A stretch of 43,234 nt of DNA, taken from assembly GCA_964643985.1 (NCBI GenBank), contig CAZXUS010000009.1, positions 1-43,234 of the forward strand, given 5' to 3'. Source of the DNA: UBA2773 sp964643985 (GTDB taxonomy: Bacteria > Patescibacteriota > Minisyncoccia > Moranbacterales > DUUL01). The translations under genes were made by a program, and so were the position numbers. How positions within the stretch are numbered: the stretch's first letter is position 1; every line of letters begins with the position of its first letter. Positions 37,206 through 43,234 of this stretch are shown here, piece by piece. The notes beneath the pieces were generated by a model. That model saw only the letters and a list, made by a program, of their open reading frames with translations, was not told the origin of the DNA and made no database searches.

Positions 37206-38134
37206 CAGTTAGAAAAATTTACCGCTTTTTTTAGAATATCCTTGCCTTTAAAATCCGGCCAAAAAGCTAATTCACCATCATTATAAATTATGACCGCCCC
37301 CTCTTTGAAAGTTTCTGGATTTTTTTCGATTCTCTTAATCATCCATTTTTTGCAAATATCATTCAAAAAATTAGCTAAACCAAATATTTCTAAAAATTTT
37401 TCGAACCAATCACGAATTTTTTTAGCCCTTTTTTCTTTTACTAAAAAACCCTCTTCAAAATTATTAATAATTTCAAAATTTGGAGAAAATCGTCGGGACC
37501 AATTCCAATTCAATCGAATAAAATCATTAAATAATTTTTTACCTAAAATTGGAAAAATAAAACCAAACTCGCAAGCCGTATATTCATTTCTAATTTGAGG
37601 GATTAAATTATTTTCCGCTAAAAAATGATTCAGACAAAAACGGTCTTGAATATCATTTCTATTCCTCTTCTTTCCAATTACAAATAAGAAAGCTGTTAAA
37701 ATCAATCTTCCAACCCAAATTCTATTTTTCTTCATAATAACCAAAACATCCCAATCGCTTTTTTGAGAAGAGGTTTGAAACGCTAAAGTTCCAGCCACAA
37801 AAACACCTCGAATAAAAGGAAGATATTTAATGATGTTAACCCAATTTTGAATTTTTTTTATTTTTTTTAAAGAATTTTTCTGCCTAACGATTCTTTGCTT
37901 AGCCAAAGAATCTTTATCTTTTATAACCCAAAAACTTTTTTTATTAATTATCCGATTTTTTTCTTGCAGTGCTTCTAGCGAACTAACAATTTCCAAAAAA
38001 GATATCCGCTTAAATTTTTGAGAAATTTCCAACGAATGGTGCCAAACCTCGAAGGTAGTTGGAGGACAGTTTAAACAGTTCAAGTAAAGCACTGTGAAAT
38101 AAGTCTGTTTTAACAAATTTTGCTTATTTTCCAT
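37205..38134 (-). CDS. Nucleotidyltransferase-like protein
   Basis: This ~309-aa protein has a polymerase-beta-type nucleotidyltransferase motif: IRGVFVAGTLAFQTSSQKSD, then WDVLVIM, that is G-T then SDWD, matching G[ST]...DxD. A winged-helix-like N-terminal part (VWHHSLEISQKFKRISFLEI) precedes it, and the C-terminal half is helical and basic (KKWMIKRIEKNPETF). Such stand-alone transferases are frequent in CPR, with unknown substrate. The start at 38134 (MENKQN) is preferred over a GTG at 38170, though neither has a binding site. It overlaps comEC by one base. Confidence 0.7.
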   Translation of the reverse strand: MENKQNLLKQTYFTVLYLNCLNCPPTTFEVWHHSLEISQKFKRISFLEIVSSLEALQEKNRIINKKSFWVIKDKDSLAKQRIVRQKNSLKKIKKIQNWVNIIKYLPFIRGVFVAGTLAFQTSSQKSDWDVLVIMKKNRIWVGRLILTAFLFVIGKKRNRNDIQDRFCLNHFLAENNLIPQIRNEYTACEFGFIFPILGKKLFNDFIRLNWNWSRRFSPNFEIINNFEEGFLVKEKRAKKIRDWFEKFLEIFGLANFLNDICKKWMIKRIEKNPETFKEGAVIIYNDGELAFWPDFKGKDILKKAVNFSN

Positions 38135-38207
38135 TTTTAGACTTAAAAAAAGATTTAAATTTAAGGACACAAACTAAAATATCCAATGCTCAATATTCAA
38201 TATTTCC

Positions 38208-38236
38208 GCCTCGGCAAGCCTCAGCGAGACGGGCAT
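38208..38236. repeat. Inner-type palindrome, stand-alone copy
   Basis: CGCCTCGGCAAGCCTCAGCGAGACGGGC, the cargo palindrome of the nested repeats, here inside simple TATTGAATATT-type sequence. Similar pieces follow at 38363-38389 (CATCTCGCGTCGCTTGCCGAG) and 38408-38427. No gene is seen in 38171-38464. Confidence 0.65.
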
Positions 38237-38464
38237 TCAACATTCAATATCTCAACAATCATTTTCCTTGAAAAATATTTTTGAAAATGAATATTAATAT
38301 ATTTTTTTATTGAATAGATATTGGTTATTGAAGATTGAGTATTCTAGTTTAAGTTTTGTTTGCCCATCTCGCGTCGCTTGCCGAGATAAATTTCTTGCTT
38401 ACCTCTCTGTAGCTTTAGCGAAAGTGGGTGTTCTTGTATCTTGTATTCTTGCTTTTAAGAAATT

Positions 38465-41236
38465 TTAATTTTTTGCCAATATTTTTCCGGTCTCCGTGTC
38501 AGCCTTTTTTAAATCATCCGGCGTTCCTTCAAAAATCACCTTTCCACCATCTTTTCCACCACCCGGTCCAAGTTCAATCACCCAATCCGCTATTTGAATT
38601 ACATCCATATTATGTTCAATCACAAAAACCGAATTTCCTTTCTCCACTAGATTATTCAAAACTTCAAAAAGTTTTTTGATATCGCTGAAATGCAAACCGA
38701 CGGTTGGTTCATCTAAAATATACAAACAATTTCCTCTTGATTTGCGAACTAATTCAGAGGCTAATTTGATTCGTTGGGCTTCCCCTCCGGATAAACTATT
38801 GGAATTTTGTCCAAGTTTTAAATATCCCAAACCAACACTCTTTAAAAGTTTCAACTTGTTTTTAATAGGAGCAACCGAGTTAAAAAAATGATAAGCATAT
38901 TCAACCGTCATACCTAAAACATCAGCGATATTAACTCCATGATATTCAATTTTCAAAATATCATCTTTATAGCGTTTTCCGTTGCATTTAGGACAAACCG
39001 AATAAGTATTGTCCAAAAATGGCATATCAACTTTAACCACTCCATCTCCCTGACAATACTCACATCGCCCTCCTCGAGTATTAAAAGAAAAATGATTTGA
39101 TTTATAACCTTTTTCTTTGGCTAATTTAGTTTCGGCAAAAAGTCTTCTAATATAAACAAAAATTCCAGTATAGGTGGCCGGATTAGACCTTGGCGATCTT
39201 CCAATCGGAGCCTGACTAACCGTCACAACTTTTTTAACTTTCTCTTTATTTTTAATTTCTTCGCATCTATTTTTAAACTCTCCCTTTCTCATTCCTACCG
39301 AAACAACATCGTTAACTAAAGAGCTTTTTCCACTTCCTGACACACCCGCAAAAACTGTAATACAATTCAAAGGAATTTTCAAATCGATATTCCTCAAATT
39401 ATTAAAACGCGCTTTTTTAATAAATAAACTATTTTCAAGATCAACTTTTTTGTGATTAGCTTTGAATTTATTTTTTTTATTGATAAAATTAGCAGTTTCA
39501 CAATTTGAATTCAATAATTCGTGATAAGTGCCCTTGAAGACCACTCTTCCTCCTTCATCTCCGGCCTTTGAACCAAAATCAACGATATAATCCGCTTCTT
39601 CAATCACATCTTTATCATGCTCAACTACCAATAAGGTATTTCCTTTTTCTTTCAAATCCCTGAAAGTGTTGATTAATTTTTTGGTATCGCGACTGTGCAA
39701 ACCAACCGTCGGTTCATCCAGAACATAAAGAACACTACTTAGACCGCTAAAAAGTTGAGTGGCGATTCTGATCCTTTGATATTCTCCTCCGGACAAAGTT
39801 TTACAAGGTCGATCCAAATTAAGATAACCCACTCCAACTTTCTCCAAGGGCTTTAATCTATTAACAACTTCTTTAAAAAATTCTTTCAAAAAAACATTTC
39901 CATTACTTTGATATTTTTTTGATATTTTTTCTAAAAAAACAATTAAATCCATTATTTCCATCTCAACTAATTGATCGATGCTATGATTCTCTATTTTAAT
40001 ATTTAAAAATTCTTTTTTTAATCTTTTTCCGTTACATTCAAGGCATTTTTCTAAAGTAAAATACTTTTCTATTTCATTTTTAGTAAAAGTGCCAGTATCA
40101 ATTTTTTCCAATTTTTCCAACAACTCATTGGCTACCCCTTTGAAAATTTTCTCACCTTTTTCATTTTCAACCCCCCAAATAACTTGCTCAATTTTTTCTA
40201 CTGAAATTTCTCCTATCGGTTTTTTTAAAGAAATTTTCAATTCATCCCTAATGAATTTCATTTTATCACTAATCGCATTATCCCCGTTTGTTCCCAATCG
40301 TCCTCCTAATCTTATCCAAGGCTCAATTGCACCTTCTGCTATGGATATTTTTTTACTAGGAATAATTTTATCTAGATCAATTTGTAAAACTTCACCTAAT
40401 CCCTGACAACAATCGCAAGCTCCTTCAATTAAATTGAAAGAAAAGTTTTTTTTATTAAAATTTTCCAACGAATAATCACAATCTGGACACTTAAATTTTC
40501 GACAAAAAAGAATTCTTTCTTGATCTAAATAAACTATGGCTGTTTCATTAATAGATTTTTTCAAAGCAGTATAAATTGAATCCAAGATTCGCTCTTTATC
40601 CAAATTAACCTTTTCGATAAAAAGCTTGTCAACTAAAATTTCAACATTTTTTCCAGTAATTTCTTCAATCTTAACGCTTTTAATATCAACTACTTTCTTT
40701 TCAAGAACCAATTTAGAATAACCTGAATTTTTAATGCTTTTCAGGTCCTTTTCTGCTTCATAATTTCTAATGAAAAATGGATAAGAAACCAAAACTTGAC
40801 TTTTATTTTCTAACTGATTAATTTTATTAATAATTTCATCTGGATTATTTCTTTTTATTTCCTTATTGCAATTAGGACAAAAAGGTTTTCCGTATTCAGC
40901 ATAAAAAACTCTTAATAAATCATAAATACCAGTAACTGTTCCTATTGTTGATCGAGAATTTTGAACATTTATTCTCTGACTAATAGAAATGGCTGGGCAA
41001 AGATTTTCGATAGCGTCAACCGCCGGTTTTTTGACAGTATTTAAAAAATAATGAGCATGGCTAGATAAATTTTCCATATAACGTCGATACCCTTCAGAGT
41101 AAACAGTATCAAACGCAAAGGAACTTTTTCCACTTCCAGACACTCCTGAAACTACTATAATTTTATTTTTAGGAAGATCGATACTAACATTCTTTAAATT
41201 ATTTTCACGAGCACCTTTAATAGAAATTTGTTTCAT
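38465..41236 (-). CDS. uvrA: UvrA-family excinuclease ATPase
   Basis: This 923-aa protein has two ABC ATPase halves. Half one: GVSGSGKSSFAFDTVYSEGY (Walker A), zinc Cys pairs CPNC and CPDC/CDCC, LSGGEYQRIRIA and VLDEPTVGLHSRD. Half two: GVSGSGKSSLVNDVV, CEYCQGDG...CPKCNGKRY (C-terminal zinc finger), LSGGEAQRIKLASEL and ILDEPTVGLHFSD. UvrA finds bulky DNA damage and loads UvrB. The N-terminal segment reads HAHYFLNTVKKPAVDAIENL and QNSRSTIGTVTGIYDLLR, diverged from the usual UvrA text, so it could be a UvrA-like paralogue. No uvrB or uvrC is in the window. Confidence 0.92.
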   Translation of the reverse strand: MKQISIKGARENNLKNVSIDLPKNKIIVVSGVSGSGKSSFAFDTVYSEGYRRYMENLSSHAHYFLNTVKKPAVDAIENLCPAISISQRINVQNSRSTIGTVTGIYDLLRVFYAEYGKPFCPNCNKEIKRNNPDEIINKINQLENKSQVLVSYPFFIRNYEAEKDLKSIKNSGYSKLVLEKKVVDIKSVKIEEITGKNVEILVDKLFIEKVNLDKERILDSIYTALKKSINETAIVYLDQERILFCRKFKCPDCDYSLENFNKKNFSFNLIEGACDCCQGLGEVLQIDLDKIIPSKKISIAEGAIEPWIRLGGRLGTNGDNAISDKMKFIRDELKISLKKPIGEISVEKIEQVIWGVENEKGEKIFKGVANELLEKLEKIDTGTFTKNEIEKYFTLEKCLECNGKRLKKEFLNIKIENHSIDQLVEMEIMDLIVFLEKISKKYQSNGNVFLKEFFKEVVNRLKPLEKVGVGYLNLDRPCKTLSGGEYQRIRIATQLFSGLSSVLYVLDEPTVGLHSRDTKKLINTFRDLKEKGNTLLVVEHDKDVIEEADYIVDFGSKAGDEGGRVVFKGTYHELLNSNCETANFINKKNKFKANHKKVDLENSLFIKKARFNNLRNIDLKIPLNCITVFAGVSGSGKSSLVNDVVSVGMRKGEFKNRCEEIKNKEKVKKVVTVSQAPIGRSPRSNPATYTGIFVYIRRLFAETKLAKEKGYKSNHFSFNTRGGRCEYCQGDGVVKVDMPFLDNTYSVCPKCNGKRYKDDILKIEYHGVNIADVLGMTVEYAYHFFNSVAPIKNKLKLLKSVGLGYLKLGQNSNSLSGGEAQRIKLASELVRKSRGNCLYILDEPTVGLHFSDIKKLFEVLNNLVEKGNSVFVIEHNMDVIQIADWVIELGPGGGKDGGKVIFEGTPDDLKKADTETGKILAKN

Positions 41237-41360
41237 TTAAAATTATTTAACCATTATTAAACTCTGCTTCTAATTCCTTTCTTCGTTGCAAAAAATTCTC
41301 AGAAAGAACCCCCATTGACTTCCAATTATACTCTTATTTAAATAAAAGTAAACCCCCTTA

Positions 41361-41613
41361 GAGACTGTTCCCAATCAAGCTTTTTAAACGAAATTTATTA
41401 ATTTAGAGCTAAATTATTTTTAAATTTTAGAAGCTTTAGCCTTAGCTAAGGCAAAAACATTTTTAAATAATCAGAGTTTACTTTTTATTATTATTTCGTT
41501 ACTAGGTTTTATAATTTTTAAATAATTTAATTAAAGATTTAAGGTTTTAGTAGGAATAATAGTAGAAAGCAGACTCTAAGCCTAAAGTAAAAAGGGTGAT
41601 TGGAAACAGTCCC
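41361..41613. mobile_element. MITE copy d with nested second element
   Basis: Termini GAGACTGTTCCCAATCA and, inverted, GGGACTGTTTCCAATCACC; interior as in copy c up to the nested element at 41473-41577 (AGAGTTTACTTTTTATTATT ... TAATAGTAGAAAGCAGACTCT). CCCCTTA occurs on both sides (41354-41360, 41611-41617), partly inside the right terminus. It fills the space upstream of uvrA; nothing else is seen in 41237-41713. Confidence 0.75.
41473..41577. mobile_element. Nested element with AGAGTTTAC termini
   Basis: 105-bp relative of 18079-18242 at the same position inside MITE copy d. Confidence 0.6.
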
Positions 41614-41713
41614 CTTAACAACACAAAACCCTGAGTATTATCAGAGTTTCGCATTTCATTTTATATAAAATTGGTTAGAACAAAAAAGAACAAATTATTT
41701 ATTTACTTTGAAT

Positions 41714-42355
41714 TTATTTTAAACTAGGCACTCTAGCTGAATATTTTTTCAAATTATTCAATTGCGCATCACTAAGAGTTTTTGATTTTTCAATAGAATT
41801 TTTAATTAAATTCTTAGAAAAACTCATTTGATCTCCGACATCAACACCTCCAACGTAACTTACATTTTTTCTTAAATAATCCTCAATGTAAATTTTGTGT
41901 TCAGCTGTCAACTCAGAATCATTATTTTTTTCTAAGTAACTAGCCAAAGCTTTTCTTGCCAAAGTAGTTCTTCCATCACCCGAAACAGCAGTTTCCACAA
42001 AAGCTTCTCCCGTTTCTTGACTGATAATTTTAGTTTCTACTTCAGCTGATTCTTCATTAATTTGAACCATTTTAGGTTCTTTTTCGATATCAGCAACTTC
42101 AGTTTCTACTGAATCTTCCATTTCTATTTCTTGTTCTTCCGCATCAAAATCTTCATCAATTACAAATTCATCTTCCATAGCCATCTCCTCTTCGGAAATC
42201 GCATCTTGACTTCGATTAGAATAAGAATAAATCACACCGGCAATTGCCACAACAATTAAAACTGAAATTATAATTCGAATGTTATCTTGAATCCAGTTTT
42301 TAACTTTCCCTCCCAAACCAAGTTCCTCTTGGCTTTCAAAATCTTCGTTAGTCAT
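41714..42355 (-). CDS. Single-span envelope protein (213 aa)
   Basis: Layout: short cytoplasmic N-terminus (MTNEDFESQEELGLGGKVKN), one membrane span (IIISVLIVVAIAGVIYSYSN, about 29-48), a long acidic linker (EEEMAMEDEFVIDEDFDAEE), and a conserved C-terminal domain with SGDGRTTLARKALASYLEKN, LTAEHKIYIEDYLRKN, MSFSKNLIKNSIEKS and LSDAQLNNLKKYSARVP. I know this C-terminal pattern (GDGxTxLARxAL...EHKIYIEDYLxK) as a conserved CPR envelope domain without assigned function. The domain faces outward. Confidence 0.8.
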   Translation of the reverse strand: MTNEDFESQEELGLGGKVKNWIQDNIRIIISVLIVVAIAGVIYSYSNRSQDAISEEEMAMEDEFVIDEDFDAEEQEIEMEDSVETEVADIEKEPKMVQINEESAEVETKIISQETGEAFVETAVSGDGRTTLARKALASYLEKNNDSELTAEHKIYIEDYLRKNVSYVGGVDVGDQMSFSKNLIKNSIEKSKTLSDAQLNNLKKYSARVPSLK

Positions 42356-42452
42356 CTATTTCACCTACCTTTCTAGCTTTAATGAGAATATTCCTAGCTC
42401 CATCTTTGAGATAAAGAAGCAACCAGGTCCAATCCCTTCGATTGATTATTTT

Positions 42453-42540
42453 AGGGATTGTTTCCAATCACAATTTTGTTACGAAATTTATCTTAAAATT
42501 GATAAATTTCGTAACAAAATTGTGATTGGAAACAATCCCT
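42453..42540. mobile_element. MITE copy e: perfect 40-bp-arm hairpin
   Basis: Two perfect 40-nt arms around TTAAAATT. The arms start AGGGATTGTTTCCAATCACA and continue through TTTTGTTACGAAATTTATC, i.e. family termini plus subterminal sequence fused head-to-head. No interior is left. Surrounding 42356-42452 and 42541-42745 show no gene. Confidence 0.85.
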
Positions 42541-42745
42541 TTTAAGATTCTCAAAAGTTTACTAATTTCCCGAAGCAAGCCTTAAAACATTCTAGCAAAA
42601 AGAATCCAACCGTCAAGGAAAGCCACCAAAATAATACCAATTTCAACTAACTATTATTCATAAATTGCCGAAAATTTTAGACGAAATGAAGAAAAAAATA
42701 TTCAAGATTTAGTGGGGAATAGTTAATTTAAGTTGGTATAAAAAA

Positions 42746-42776
42746 ACAAAAAACCTCCCAAAGAAGGTTTTTTGAT
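42746..42776 (-). terminator. Terminator of the prepilin gene
   Basis: Minus strand AAAAAACCTTC-ttt-GGGAGGTTTTTTG, 17 nt past the stop. Confidence 0.8.
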
Positions 42777-42792
42777 AAAATCAACTAATAAA

Positions 42793-43194
42793 TTAGTTAA
42801 GTACACAACTTCCAGTGGCAACAGTACATGTGACGACAGGAACTGCACCAGTTCCAGCAGAGATAGTAGTACCATCGGTTGTTATATACTGATAAGTCGC
42901 TCCCGTGATATGAGTTAGAGATGGCCATTGTTCAGTAATATCAGAAACCGTGCCTCCACAAATAACACCCGCACCTGTAGTTGCAGCAGTTGGATTATGG
43001 ATAGTTCCCCCATCATTAGTACACATAGAAGCTACTGGCATTACAGAAGCTATTGTGGATTGAAGAGAAGCTTTTCGTGATCGTTCCCGAGCACTTCCCA
43101 AACTAACCAAAACAATTCCAGCTAAAATAGCGATAATAGCCACCACAACTAGAAGTTCAATCAAAGTAAAACCTTTTTTATTCATTTTTTTCAT
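42793..43194 (-). CDS. Type IV prepilin-like protein
   Basis: This 133-aa protein has a class III signal: MKKMNKKG / FTLIELLVVVAIIAILAG, with cleavage after Gly8, Phe at +1 and Glu at +5 (E13), then the hydrophobic helix to about 33 and SARERSRKASLQSTIASVMP. The globular part is small, Thr/Gly-rich, with four Cys (MCTNDGG, VICGG, TCTVAT, SCVLN) that could form two disulphides. Processing needs a PilD-type peptidase not in this window. CPR cells use type IV pili for attachment, twitching and DNA uptake; ComEC is encoded 5.6 kb away. AGAGGTGAAAATATG supports the start. Confidence 0.92.
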   Translation of the reverse strand: MKKMNKKGFTLIELLVVVAIIAILAGIVLVSLGSARERSRKASLQSTIASVMPVASMCTNDGGTIHNPTAATTGAGVICGGTVSDITEQWPSLTHITGATYQYITTDGTTISAGTGAVPVVTCTVATGSCVLN

Positions 43195-43234
43195 ATTTTC
43201 ACCTCTCTTTCCATTTTTTTATTTTTATATTTAT

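Overview
The window looks like a chromosomal piece of a Candidate Phyla Radiation (Patescibacteria) bacterium, probably a parcubacterial lineage. This is inferred from the low GC, a 23S rRNA gene carrying a self-splicing-type intron and helix expansions, many small secreted or orphan proteins, a competence/type IV pilin signature and an absence of biosynthetic operons. UGA is used as a stop by several convincing genes, so the code is the standard bacterial one. One run of 100 N (3318-3417) is a scaffold gap; the two contig ends share the same 55 bp.

Layout. 1-3188 is a 3'-truncated 23S rRNA gene on the minus strand, with a 377-nt group I intron after U1931 (E. coli numbering), a ~275-nt expansion of helix 79 and a ~200-nt stem insertion in domain I. 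No 16S rRNA lies upstream. 3787-5974 holds a minus-strand locus of an XRE-type HTH protein overlapping a retron-like reverse transcriptase, preceded by a promoter with a built-in palindrome, a ~500-nt leader with a decayed reading frame, and a tiny cationic amphipathic peptide ORF. 6057-16740 is an accessory-looking stretch of small orphan genes, most with their own terminator: membrane peptide, HopA1-like protein, two paralogous 140-aa proteins, lipoprotein, secreted protein, Zn-ribbon protein and GGDEF protein. It ends with a TRM11-like RNA methyltransferase. Dispersed palindromes separate these genes.

16991-22832 is a cell-surface region: a beta-helix protein, an anchored exported protein, a lamin-tail-domain protein with a 21-bp minisatellite, a SipW-type signal peptidase and a TasA/camelysin-like fibre protein. 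The last three or four probably act together, the peptidase processing the exported subunits. 23444-29749 has an LpxH-like phosphoesterase, a second lipoprotein of the 9882 family, an ATP-grasp-like protein with a HAD-like partner, a cluster of micro-ORFs with promoters and terminators, a four-helix-bundle (IVS/Avd-like) protein and a DUF2207 membrane protein.

30041-31441 contains a 67-aa gene with a leader transcript, tRNA-Cys(GCA), tRNA-Leu(UAA) and three of four copies of a ~110-nt repeat whose helices are kept although the paired bases change, which suggests a structured RNA family. 31526-43194 is more conserved housekeeping: family 4 uracil-DNA glycosylase, endonuclease IV, glutamate dehydrogenase, ComEC with a coupled nucleotidyltransferase-like gene, a UvrA-family protein, an envelope protein and a type IV prepilin.

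Mobile-type repeats run throughout: a MITE-like family with GGGACTGTTTCCAATCA termini (five copies, two containing a second nested element, one reduced to a perfect 40-bp-arm hairpin), GCGGGAATCCAG palindromes, and CCTCCC...GGGAGG palindromes with smaller palindromes inside. The best candidates for undescribed biology are the XRE-RT-micropeptide locus, the covarying ~110-nt repeat family, and the micro-ORF cluster at 26.6-27.4 kb.
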